64,000 nt of DNA. Origin: Cryobacterium sp. MP_M3. Lineage in GTDB: Bacteria > Actinomycetota > Actinomycetes > Actinomycetales > Microbacteriaceae. A program made the position numbers and the translations under genes. Below the pieces are notes generated by a model that was not told the origin of the DNA, did not search any database, and was given only the letters and a program-made list of their open reading frames with translations. Where the stretch lies: the NCBI RefSeq assembly GCF_015752155.1, contig NZ_JADOVI010000010.1, forward strand, positions 99,506 through 163,505, read 5' to 3'. Positions 36,735 through 44,568 of this stretch are shown piece after piece (positions within the stretch are counted from its first letter, which is position 1; each line of letters opens with the position of its first letter).

Positions 36735-37133
36735 GTGAAGCGAAACACCTGGCAGCGGGAGGCCGTGCGCACGGCACTCGGCGACACCGAGGGCTTCGTG
36801 AGCGCCCAGGGCCTGCACTCCCGGCTGCACTCCACCGGGTCGCCGATCGGCCTCGCCACGGTCTACCGGGCCCTGGCCGACCTGGCGCTCGAGGGCGAGG
36901 CCGACTCCCTGCAGTCCCCGGAGGGGGAGAGCCTGTACCGCGCGTGCAGCACCACCGACCATCACCACCACCTGATCTGCCGCCGGTGCGGCCTCACCAT
37001 CGAAATCGAAGTGGATGCCGTCGAGAACTGGGCGACGAACGTGGCCGCCGAGCACGGCTTCAGCCAGGCGGCGCACGTGATCGACATCTTCGGACTCTGC
37101 GCCGCCTGCACCGCGGCATCCGTCAGCGCCTGA
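36735..37133 (+). CDS. zur: Fur family regulator, probable zinc uptake regulator Zur
   Basis: A 132-aa Fur-family repressor. The N-terminal winged helix ([25 protein letters not shown], then [12 protein letters not shown]) precedes a dimerisation domain with the metal-site run [12 protein letters not shown] and the final CAAC, which together give the structural Cys4 zinc site. It lies 10 nt after the metal permeases, and its place in the uptake operon implies zinc-responsive autoregulation. GTG start. Confidence 0.9.
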   Translation: MKRNTWQREAVRTALGDTEGFVSAQGLHSRLHSTGSPIGLATVYRALADLALEGEADSLQSPEGESLYRACSTTDHHHHLICRRCGLTIEIEVDAVENWATNVAAEHGFSQAAHVIDIFGLCAACTAASVSA

Positions 37134-37283
37134 GCCACCCGGCCCGGGGACGCGCCGGTTTGCGGATCGCCGGCCAGACCCGTAGTGTTGGACGTTGCTG
37201 CGCATATCTGTGCGTGCACTGCCGTGTCACGGGCTCCCGGTTCACCGGGCATGGCCCGCGTCCCGGCCGACAAGAGATCTTGG

Positions 37284-37301
37284 GAAGGGCATTCGCCCTT
37301 C
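37284..37301 (+). other. leader hairpin before rpmB
   Basis: GAAGGGC and GCCCTTC pair around a 4-nt loop, ending 6 nt before the GGAGGAG ribosome site of rpmB. It could help control initiation. I found no clear Zur site in this gap (37134-37318). Confidence 0.4.
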
Positions 37302-37318
37302 GGTATTGGAGGAGAACC

Positions 37319-37555
37319 ATGGCAGCTACCTGCCAGGTGACCGGAGCCGTTCCCGGCTTTGGACACAACATTTCACACTCGCACCGGCGCACCAAGCGTC
37401 GCTTCGACCCGAACGTACAGACCAAAAAGTACTACGTACCGTCGCTTCGCCGTAACGTGACCCTGACCCTCTCGGTCAAGGGCATCAAGGTAATCGATGC
37501 TCGTGGCATCGAGTCGGTCGTCAAGGACCTTCTCGCCCGTGGGGAGAAAATCTAA
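37319..37555 (+). CDS. rpmB: 50S ribosomal protein L28, zinc-free form
   Basis: A 78-aa L28 ([30 protein letters not shown]). It has one cysteine (C4) where zinc-binding L28 has CxxC pairs, so it is the C-minus type. GGAGGAG lies before the ATG. It shares one base with the rpmG start. It lies next to the zinc operon, and zinc-free paralogs are often Zur-controlled in mycobacteria and Streptomyces; no Zur site is visible here, so these may be the only, constitutive copies. Confidence 0.96.
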   Translation: MAATCQVTGAVPGFGHNISHSHRRTKRRFDPNVQTKKYYVPSLRRNVTLTLSVKGIKVIDARGIESVVKDLLARGEKI

Positions 37556-37722
37556 TGGCCAAGCAGCATGACGTCCGCCCGATCATCAAGCTCCGTTCGA
37601 CGGCTGGAACCGGTTACACCTACGTGACCAAGAAGAACCGCCGCAACGACCCCGACCGTCTCGTGCTCAAGAAGTACGACCCCGTAGTGCGCAAGCACGT
37701 TGACTTCCGTGAGGAGCGCTAA
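37555..37722 (+). CDS. rpmG: 50S ribosomal protein L33, zinc-free form
   Basis: A 55-aa L33 ([20 protein letters not shown], then [20 protein letters not shown]). Both CxxC knuckles of the zinc-binding form are absent. ATG 37555 shares its A with the rpmB stop TAA. The rpsN start follows 2 nt after its own stop. The length is exactly that of the family. Confidence 0.96.
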   Translation: MAKQHDVRPIIKLRSTAGTGYTYVTKKNRRNDPDRLVLKKYDPVVRKHVDFREER

Positions 37723-37724
37723 AA

Positions 37725-38030
37725 ATGGCGAAGAAGAGCATGATTGCCAAGAACAACCAGCGCAAGGTTATCGTCGAGCGCTACGCGGCGAAGCGCCTTG
37801 AACTGAAGAAGGCCCTCGTTGACCCGGCCGGCACCGACGAGTCGCGTGAAGCGGCTCGCCTCGGCCTGCAGAAGCTGCCCCGCAACGCGTCGCCGGTTCG
37901 CCTGCGCAACCGCGACGCGGTCGACGGCCGTCCCCGTGGTCACCTCAGCAAGTTCGGGATCTCGCGCGTTCGTTTCCGCGACATGGCTCACCGTGGCGAA
38001 CTGCCCGGCATCACCAAGTCCAGCTGGTAA
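37725..38030 (+). CDS. rpsN: 30S ribosomal protein S14, long zinc-free form
   Basis: A 101-aa S14 of the long, cysteine-free class (the zinc-binding S14 is about 61 aa with two CxxC). [20 protein letters not shown] opens it, and [33 protein letters not shown] closes it. It is the last gene of rpmB-rpmG-rpsN and is followed by two hairpins. Confidence 0.97.
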   Translation: MAKKSMIAKNNQRKVIVERYAAKRLELKKALVDPAGTDESREAARLGLQKLPRNASPVRLRNRDAVDGRPRGHLSKFGISRVRFRDMAHRGELPGITKSSW

Positions 38031-38043
38031 TACCGCCTGATCC

Positions 38044-38067
38044 CGGTTCGAAACCCAGGTTTTGAAC
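38044..38067 (+). other. inverted repeat after rpsN
   Basis: GGTTCGAAACC and GGTTTTGAACC pair with one mismatch around two bases. It stands just before the U-tract terminator and may help RNA polymerase pause or protect the mRNA 3' end. Confidence 0.45.
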
Positions 38068-38071
38068 CGTG

Positions 38072-38109
38072 AAGGGGATGTCGACTTCGGTCGCCATCCC
38101 CTTTGTTTT
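38072..38109 (+). terminator. intrinsic terminator of rpmB-rpmG-rpsN
   Basis: AAGGGGATG pairs with CATCCCCTT, continued through a T/C mismatch by CGAC-TTCG-GTCG, so the tip is a C(UUCG)G tetraloop. TTTGTTTT follows. Confidence 0.88.
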
Positions 38110-38297
38110 GCGCGGAGAGCGCAAAATGAGCCGCTTCCGGGGGTGAAAGCGTCTCAAAACGCCGTAAATCCGCGGTTTTTCGCGGAACTCTGTTAGATTC
38201 AACGCGGTCGAACCGACCAACGGGGTCGCCCTCACGGCGTCGCCCGCATTTACGTGAAAACCTGTTTTTACAGACAAAGGTCCGAGGAGGACACTCA

Positions 38298-38585
38298 ATG
38301 GCTGACAAGTCGCTGAACAAGACCGAGCTCGTTGCCAAGGTTGCCGCAGACTCTGGCCAGAGCCAGGCTGCTGTCGACGGCGTTCTGAACGCTTTCTTCG
38401 CAACCCTCGCCGACACCGTTGCAAACGACGGCAAGGTCACGATCCCGGGCTGGCTCGGAGTCGAGCGCACCGCTACCGCTGCGCGCACGGGCCGCAACCC
38501 GCAGACCGGTGAAGAGATCGCCATCGCCGCGGGCCACCGTGTCAAGCTGACCGCCGGCAGCAAGCTGAAGGCCGCCGCAAAGTAG
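38298..38585 (+). CDS. hup: HU family DNA-binding protein
   Basis: A 95-aa HU-type nucleoid protein (LNKTELVAKVAADSGQSQAAVDGVLNAFF; the beta-arm region is GWLGVERTATAARTGRNPQTGEEI). It lacks the Lys-rich C-terminal tail of mycobacterial HupB. GAGGAGG precedes the ATG. A TAGATT hexamer at 38194-38199 may be the -10, leaving a leader of about 90 nt. It bends DNA and organises the nucleoid. Confidence 0.96.
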   Translation: MADKSLNKTELVAKVAADSGQSQAAVDGVLNAFFATLADTVANDGKVTIPGWLGVERTATAARTGRNPQTGEEIAIAAGHRVKLTAGSKLKAAAK

Positions 38586-38600
38586 TCTCGCTTTCGTGCG

Positions 38601-38635
38601 GGGGGCGTCGACTTCGGTCGACGCCCCCTGTGTTT
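38601..38635 (+). terminator. intrinsic terminator after hup
   Basis: A perfect 12-bp stem (38601-38612 and 38617-38628) is capped by TTCG and followed by TGTGTTT. Its core, GTCGACTTCGGTCG, is identical to that of the rpsN terminator. Confidence 0.88.
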
Positions 38636-38690
38636 AACCTCCCTGGTGTCAGTGACGGAGGTCTGGGCGTTCGGGACAGTGGGGCGCGGA

Positions 38691-38696
38691 TAGGCT
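38691..38696 (+). promoter_or_regulatory. -10 hexamer, leaderless promoter of the copD-ctaG fusion
   Basis: TAGGCT ends exactly 6 nt before GTG 38703. Confidence 0.6.
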
Positions 38697-38702
38697 GAGT
38701 CA

Positions 38703-40697
38703 GTGACTCGTCTCCTGCGCATCTCCGGTCCGGCGGTCCTTCTGATCGTGGCCGTGCTGTCGGCCCTGGTCGCCCTCGCGTATGGCGGCGGCGCCACCGG
38801 ACAGCTGCTCGCCGACCCGGGTCCCGTCGTGCGGTGGGGTCTTCCGCTGGCGAAACTACTCGTCAACCTCGGTGCGGCCGGCACCATCGGTGCGCTCGTG
38901 CTCACCTGCTTCGCGTTGAGCCCGCGGGAGCCGGAATTCAACACGGCGATCGACTTCGCCGCGGCATCCGCCGCTCTGCTCACGGTGGCCGCTGCGCTGA
39001 CCGGCTTCCTCACCTTCCTGCAGGTAACCAATGTGCCGCTCAGCTTCGACGACAGGTTCAGTGCGACCGCCGGGCAGTTCTTCAGTGAGATCGAACTCGG
39101 CCAGGCCTGGCTCGGCACGACACTCATCGCGGCGGGCGTCACGGTGCTCTGCTTCGCGGTGCGGAACCAGACCGCGCTGGTCTTCGTAGCGGTCCTCGCC
39201 GTCGGGGCGCTCGTTCCCATGGCGTTGCAGGGGCACGCGGCCGGCGCGGAGGGGCACGACGTGGCCATCACCGCCCTCGGCCTGCATCTCGTCTTCGCCG
39301 CCGTCTGGCTCGGCGGCCTGCTCACCATCGTCGTGCTCCGCAAACAGCTGGTCGGGGGGCGGATCGGCGTCGTGATCGCCCGGTATTCCTCGTTGGCCAT
39401 GGTCTGCTTTATCGTCGTCGCCGCCACCGGCTATGTCAGCGCCGAGCTCCGCATCGGCAGCTGGGAGCGGCTGCTCACGGCCTATGGCATTCTCGTGCTG
39501 GTCAAGGTGGTCGCGCTGATCGCCCTCGGCGGGTTCGGGGTGCTGCACCGCCGCTTCCTGGTGGCCCGGATGCAACGGAGCGCCCAGCCGGGCGACGCCC
39601 GGTCACGCACCTGGTTCTGGTGGCTTGTCGTGGCCGAACTGGGCTTCATGGGCCTGGCCTCCGGCGTCGCCGCGGCGCTGGCGCGCACGGCCACCCCGGT
39701 GGCGCAGATCGTGGCGACGTCGGTGCCGACCGCGACCCCCGCCCAGATCCTGACGGGGGAGGGGCTCCCGCCGGAACTCACCTTCGGCCGGTATTTCACC
39801 GAGTGGCGGTTCGACCTGGCCTGGGTGCTGTTCTGCGCGTTCGGGATCTTCTTCTACCTCGCGGGAGTGGCCCGCCTGCGGCGCCGCGGCGACAAGTGGC
39901 CGGTCTACCGCACGGTGCTCTGGGTCATCGGCATGCTGATCCTGTTCTACATCACCAACGGCGGGGCCAACCTCTACGCAAGCTACCTGTTCTCGTCGCA
40001 CATGCTCATGCATATGGCGCTGACGATGCTCGTGCCGGTGTTCCTCGTGCCCGGCGCGCCGGTGACGCTCGCGGCCAGGGCCATCCGCAAGCGGCAGGAC
40101 GACAGCCGGGGCCCGCGCGAGTGGATCCTCCTGGCCGTGCACTCCCGCTATGCGGGCATCCTGGCGAACCCGCTCGTCGCCGCCGGACTCTGGGCCGGGT
40201 CATTGTGGGTGTTCTACTACTCCTCCCTGTTCAGCTGGGCGACGACCGACCACATCGGCCACGAGTGGATGGTGGTTCACTTCCTGATCACCGGGTACCT
40301 CTTTGTGCAGTCGCTGATCGGGATCGACCCGGTGCCCTACCGACTGCCTTATGCCGGCCGGCTGCTCCTGCTGCTCGGGACGATGGCGTTCCACGCCTTC
40401 TTCGGCGTGACCCTGATGACCGGCACCGGGCTCCTGCTCGCCGACTGGTATGGCGCGATGGGACGGGACTGGGGCCTCAGCGGCATTGCCGACCAGCAGA
40501 TGGGCGGCGGCATCGCGTGGAGCGTCGGCGAGATCCCGACGATCGCGCTGGCCATCGCCGTCGCCATCCAGTGGAGCCGCAGCGATGAGAAGGAGTCCCG
40601 GCGCACCGACCGCAACGCGGACCGCACCGGCGAGGCGGAACTGAAGCGGTACAACGACCAGCTGGCCGCCCTGGCCTCCCGCGACCGGCTGGTCTGA
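38703..40697 (+). CDS. CopD-CtaG fusion, copper handling / cytochrome oxidase assembly membrane protein
   Basis: A 664-aa polytopic protein with about 14-16 helices. The N-terminal half is CopD-like (copper resistance D family, LVFAAVWLGGLLTIVVL). The C-terminal half is the caa3-type CtaG assembly factor (SHMLMHMALTMLVPVFLVPGAPVTLAAR, then DHIGHEWMVVHFLITGYLF). It probably supplies copper to the cytochrome c oxidase CuB site. Such fusions are common in actinobacteria. The GTG start follows a TAGGCT -10 by 6 nt. Confidence 0.9.
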   Translation: MTRLLRISGPAVLLIVAVLSALVALAYGGGATGQLLADPGPVVRWGLPLAKLLVNLGAAGTIGALVLTCFALSPREPEFNTAIDFAAASAALLTVAAALTGFLTFLQVTNVPLSFDDRFSATAGQFFSEIELGQAWLGTTLIAAGVTVLCFAVRNQTALVFVAVLAVGALVPMALQGHAAGAEGHDVAITALGLHLVFAAVWLGGLLTIVVLRKQLVGGRIGVVIARYSSLAMVCFIVVAATGYVSAELRIGSWERLLTAYGILVLVKVVALIALGGFGVLHRRFLVARMQRSAQPGDARSRTWFWWLVVAELGFMGLASGVAAALARTATPVAQIVATSVPTATPAQILTGEGLPPELTFGRYFTEWRFDLAWVLFCAFGIFFYLAGVARLRRRGDKWPVYRTVLWVIGMLILFYITNGGANLYASYLFSSHMLMHMALTMLVPVFLVPGAPVTLAARAIRKRQDDSRGPREWILLAVHSRYAGILANPLVAAGLWAGSLWVFYYSSLFSWATTDHIGHEWMVVHFLITGYLFVQSLIGIDPVPYRLPYAGRLLLLLGTMAFHAFFGVTLMTGTGLLLADWYGAMGRDWGLSGIADQQMGGGIAWSVGEIPTIALAIAVAIQWSRSDEKESRRTDRNADRTGEAELKRYNDQLAALASRDRLV

Positions 40698-40719
40698 ACG
40701 CGCCGACGGGCCGAACGGG

Positions 40720-41763
40720 TCAGTGCAGCTGGATCGCCAGCGATCCGTCGGGCCGGACGGTCACGCTCAGCGCCACGGCGAACGGGACGTCCTCGTCGCG
40801 CGTCTCGACGTCGCCGTCGAACAGGGATTGCACCTCGACGACGATGTGGGCCTGGCCGGTGGTGTCGGCCATCTCGAAGGTGGTTGCTCCGGCGGTCAGG
40901 GCCACCACCGGGTACGCCGCGATCGTCCAGACCGGAACGCCCTTCACCCGGTCGTTGATCTCGATGCCGAAGGGGCAGTTCGACGGCTGGAGCACCTGCT
41001 GGGTGGTGCAGGCGTCGAGGAAGCCGTTCAACTCGGTCTGCACCTGTTCGAGGAACAGCTTGTTCGGTTCGGCATCGACCGTGACATCCGCGGCCCCGCT
41101 CTTCGTGACCGCGATCTGCTGGGCCGGGGCGGTGAGCAGGTTCGACGTGTGGCCGACGGAGTACAGCGCGGGCGCGAACGCGAGGTACGCGGCCTGGTTC
41201 GAGAAGGTGGCCGGGGCATCGGCCGCCGCGTGTGCCCGGGTGTCGAGGGTCAGGCCGTTGACCGTGAAGGACGCCTCGTGCAGCACCGTGACCTGCAACA
41301 CGGCGAGCGGGCTGGCGGCGAAGCGCCAACTGTCGAAGACCCCGGCGAAGGTGCCGGTGTGGGCGACGCTGAACGCCATCGACGCGGGCTTGCCGTCGAG
41401 GCGGAAACCGTAGACGACGGTGTGCTTGCCCGGTTCGTCCTCGGTGTCACTGGTCAGGTGGATGTCGGTGAGCGCGCCGAGCACCGCCGGTCGCAGCAGC
41501 GTGGCCGGAAGGTCCTGGGGCAGTTTGGCGGCCGCGAGCGCCTTGTCCGTGAGTTCGACCCCGGGCAGCTGGAGCGCGCTCGTCGTGTCGTGCCTGGCGA
41601 TGGCCTCGAGGTACTGGCGCACGAACCCGCCGGCGCTGTACAGGTCGCGGTTGAGCGAACCGATCGCGGCCGCGAAGGCGGCACAGAGGAGGGCGGCAAT
41701 CACGACCATGGCGAGGATGGCGCGTCGCCGGCTGCTACGGCCCGTGCCGTCCCCATTGTCCAC
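40720..41763 (-). CDS. hypothetical membrane-anchored extracytoplasmic protein
   Basis: A 347-aa protein with one N-terminal helix (about residues 13-35, AILAMVVIAALLCAAFAAAIGSL) and a large exported part rich in beta-type sequence. Two cysteines (CTTQQVLQPSNC) may form a disulfide. The long open frame upstream is a shadow. I start at GTG 41763, which has GGGAGG about 8 nt upstream. I do not recognise the family. It lies between the CopD-CtaG gene, which it faces, and the divergent PIF1 helicase. Confidence 0.75.
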   Translation of the reverse strand: MDNGDGTGRSSRRRAILAMVVIAALLCAAFAAAIGSLNRDLYSAGGFVRQYLEAIARHDTTSALQLPGVELTDKALAAAKLPQDLPATLLRPAVLGALTDIHLTSDTEDEPGKHTVVYGFRLDGKPASMAFSVAHTGTFAGVFDSWRFAASPLAVLQVTVLHEASFTVNGLTLDTRAHAAADAPATFSNQAAYLAFAPALYSVGHTSNLLTAPAQQIAVTKSGAADVTVDAEPNKLFLEQVQTELNGFLDACTTQQVLQPSNCPFGIEINDRVKGVPVWTIAAYPVVALTAGATTFEMADTTGQAHIVVEVQSLFDGDVETRDEDVPFAVALSVTVRPDGSLAIQLH

Positions 41764-41901
41764 CTCAACATCCTCCCATGGCGCGGGTCCACGGGCAGGC
41801 GCCCGCCCTGCCGGAGTGCACAGGCCGGGTGTTGACGGCCGCCGGTCGCAGGACAGCGGATACAGTGGAATGTCCCTCCCGCACCCATCGAAAGCGTCCC
41901 C

Positions 41902-43203
41902 GTGTCCGAGATCCCGCTGTCGCGCGAACAAGCCGAGGTGTTCCAGGCGATCGAGGGCACCCGCCAGAACGTCTTCGTCACCGGCCGGGCCGGAACGGGC
42001 AAGTCCACGCTGCTGAACCACCTCTCCTGGAACACCAGCAAGCAGATCGTCATTGCGGCGCCCACCGGCGTCGCAGCCCTCAACGTGGGCGGCCAGACCA
42101 TCCACTCCCTGTTCCGGCTGCCGATCGGGGTGATCGCCGATCACCCGATCGACCAGAACGACCAGCTGCGCAAGCTGCTCAACACGATCGACACCGTGGT
42201 CATCGACGAGGTGTCCATGGTCAACGCCGACCTGATGGATGCCATCGACCGCAGCCTGCGCCAGGCCCGCCAACGGCCCAACGACACCTTCGGCGGGGCC
42301 CAGATCGTGCTCTTCGGCGACCCCTACCAGCTTGCCCCGGTTCCGGGGGACTCCGACGAGCGCGCCTATTTCGCCGACACCTACCGGTCGATGTGGTTCT
42401 TCGACGCCAAGGTCTGGCGGGACGCCGACCTGCGCATCTTCGAGCTCAGCGAGGTGCACCGCCAGCGCGACGCGGACTTCAAGCTCATGCTCAACGCGGT
42501 CCGGCACGGCCAGGTCACGCCGGAGATCGGCGGGGCGCTCAACGCGGCAGGGGAGCGGAAGCCGCCGACGGAGGGCGTGATCACGCTCGCGACCCGGAAC
42601 GATTCCGTGAACCGGATCAATGCGGCCGCCCTGAAGAGGCTCTCCGGGAAGGCCCTCACCGCCAAGGCGGACGTCACCGGCGATTTCGGCGGCCGCACCT
42701 TCCCCGCCGACGAGGTGCTCGAACTGAAGGTGGGCGCGCAGGTCATGTTCCTGCGCAACGATTCCCCGCAGGACGGCGGTCCGCGCTGGGTGAACGGCAG
42801 CATCGGCACCGTCACCCGGGTCGACTCCACGGTCTACGTGGACATCGACGGGGTCACCCACGAGGTGGAGCCCGCCGTGTGGGAGAAGTTCAAGTACACC
42901 TACAACGCCACGACCAAGAAACTGAGCAAGGACGTCGTGGCCGAGTTCACGCAGTTCCCGCTGCGGTTGGCCTGGGCGGTCACCATCCACAAGTCCCAGG
43001 GGGCCACCTACGAGCGGGCGATCGTGGACCTCGGGGCGCGGGTGTTCAGCCCCGGCCAGACCTACGTCGCCCTGAGCCGGCTGACCAGCCTCGACGGCCT
43101 CTACCTCACCCGTCCGCTGCGGCCGAGCGACATCATCGTGGACGAGAACGTGCAGCGTTTCATGAACGGTCCGCGCGACGACCTGCCGCCCATGTCCGCC
43201 TGA
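41902..43203 (+). CDS. PIF1-family DNA helicase
   Basis: A 433-aa superfamily 1B helicase. It shows Walker A GRAGTGKST, motif Ia APTGVAALNVGGQTIHSLF, Walker B VVIDEVSMVNADLMD, motif III LFGDPYQLAPV and the C-terminal WAVTIHKSQGATYERAIVDLG and YVALSRLTSLDGLYL. PIF1 helicases unwind 5'-3', including G-quadruplexes and R-loops. Their presence in bacteria is patchy, but they are common in this family of actinobacteria. GTG start; the mRNA start is unclear. Confidence 0.93.
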   Translation: MSEIPLSREQAEVFQAIEGTRQNVFVTGRAGTGKSTLLNHLSWNTSKQIVIAAPTGVAALNVGGQTIHSLFRLPIGVIADHPIDQNDQLRKLLNTIDTVVIDEVSMVNADLMDAIDRSLRQARQRPNDTFGGAQIVLFGDPYQLAPVPGDSDERAYFADTYRSMWFFDAKVWRDADLRIFELSEVHRQRDADFKLMLNAVRHGQVTPEIGGALNAAGERKPPTEGVITLATRNDSVNRINAAALKRLSGKALTAKADVTGDFGGRTFPADEVLELKVGAQVMFLRNDSPQDGGPRWVNGSIGTVTRVDSTVYVDIDGVTHEVEPAVWEKFKYTYNATTKKLSKDVVAEFTQFPLRLAWAVTIHKSQGATYERAIVDLGARVFSPGQTYVALSRLTSLDGLYLTRPLRPSDIIVDENVQRFMNGPRDDLPPMSA

Positions 43204-43323
43204 CCGGCCCGCCCGGTCTCCGCGCCGCGCACGAGCATCGCGGCGCACGTTGCGAAAACGGGCGCACGATCGAACATGCGCCCCCATTCCAAACCTGCGC
43301 CGCGAGGCGACGGATGCCCGGGG

Positions 43324-43923
43324 TCAGTGGTGGTGGCCGGACGGGCTGAGGGTGGGTGTCGTCGACGCCGGAAGATCGTGCGAGCCGTGGGGAACGGCGT
43401 GGGCTCCGGCCTCCGTCGCGGCCAGGGCCGGCGTGGTCAGTCCGGAGAACAACAGCCCGCCGATCGTGAGTGCGACGAGGAAGCGCCAGCCCTGCGGGGT
43501 GGCTGCGCCATCCGTTGGCCCGGTGCCCCGCTCGCCGGTGGACGCGCCACCGGACGGGCGGATGCCCCGCTGGGCCGTGCGGCGGCCGATCGCGAGGGCG
43601 GCGGCGATGAAGAGACCGAACAGAGACGCCACCATCATCGGGAAGAGGGGGAGGCCCGTGGCGCCGGAGGGCAGCCCGAACCCGCTGCCCAGCGTCGTCG
43701 TCGCTCCCCACACGAAGACGGGGATGAGGGAACCGAACAGGGCCAGGTCCGCGGCGACCAGCCGCCCGCGAACCAGCGTCACGACACCCCAGCCGAGTTC
43801 GGCGGCGCCGAACCCGACCAGGATGATCGCGAGGAGTACCGGGGCGCTTGCGCCGACGGCGAGGTGGATCGTGCCGGCGCCCATCGCGGCGAAAGCGAGC
43901 CAGAGGCGGCTGATCGAGGTCAT
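43324..43923 (-). CDS. membrane protein with His-rich C-terminal tail
   Basis: A 199-aa protein with four helices in the first 115 residues, a Gly/Thr-rich loop, a fifth helix (about 146-165) and a tail containing several histidines that ends in GHHH. The tail could bind a metal, but nothing more points to function. GAAAGG precedes the ATG. Its downstream end faces the PIF1 gene. Confidence 0.7.
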   Translation of the reverse strand: MTSISRLWLAFAAMGAGTIHLAVGASAPVLLAIILVGFGAAELGWGVVTLVRGRLVAADLALFGSLIPVFVWGATTTLGSGFGLPSGATGLPLFPMMVASLFGLFIAAALAIGRRTAQRGIRPSGGASTGERGTGPTDGAATPQGWRFLVALTIGGLLFSGLTTPALAATEAGAHAVPHGSHDLPASTTPTLSPSGHHH

Positions 43924-43983
43924 GGCGTGCCTTTCGGTGGATCGGGCGTTGACGAGGAAGGTGCGGGCCGGGGTCGTGGCCGA

Positions 43984-44406
43984 TCAGGCCGTGGCGGCGC
44001 GGTCGTGGGTGCGGTTGACGACCTTGTCGGTGGCGAGGCCGGCACCGAGCAGCACGATCGCGCTGGCGAGGTGAAGGAAGTGGTCCGGCGTGTTGAGGGC
44101 GAGGATGTTCAGCGCGGTGCTCGCGATGAAGAAGCCGACGATACCGAGCAGCAGGTAGACCGCGCCGATCGTGGTGTTGACGGCCTTCGCGGCGGGAACG
44201 CTGGCCAGCCCGGCGATCAGGAGTGCCGCGCCGATCAGAAGGTGGGCCACGTTGTGCAGCGGGTTGACTGCGAAGAGGCCGAGGAGCAGGCCACCCTCGG
44301 TCGCGATGAAGCTGATGCCGCCGGTCACGGCGAAGCCGAGGAGTCCGACGAGCAGGTAGACGGCGCCGAAGACCGTGGCGACGAGACGGTTGGGTGATGT
44401 GCGCAT
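43984..44406 (-). CDS. DUF4383 domain-containing membrane protein
   Basis: A 140-aa protein with four helices. The pattern NRLVATVFGAVYLLVGLLGF, NPLHNVAHLLIGAALLIAGL and TPDHFLHLASAIVLLGAGL is typical of the actinobacterial DUF4383 family, whose function is unknown. The open frame runs upstream, but ATG 44406 has AGGAGGT six nt before it. The 60-nt gap to the His-tail gene suggests cotranscription. Confidence 0.85.
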   Translation of the reverse strand: MRTSPNRLVATVFGAVYLLVGLLGFAVTGGISFIATEGGLLLGLFAVNPLHNVAHLLIGAALLIAGLASVPAAKAVNTTIGAVYLLLGIVGFFIASTALNILALNTPDHFLHLASAIVLLGAGLATDKVVNRTHDRAATA

Positions 44407-44568
44407 GAGAAGACCTCCTGTTTGGTGTCTCGATCCGTGCACGATAACTATTCGGAGTTCCGGGCGATTCGGTTTGGTCAATGCACGCGCGGCATCCGGG
44501 TCATGAGTACACTCCCTCGTAGAGGGGTCAGCAGCCGATGGGGGTAACGGAATGAACGTCGAGATGCC

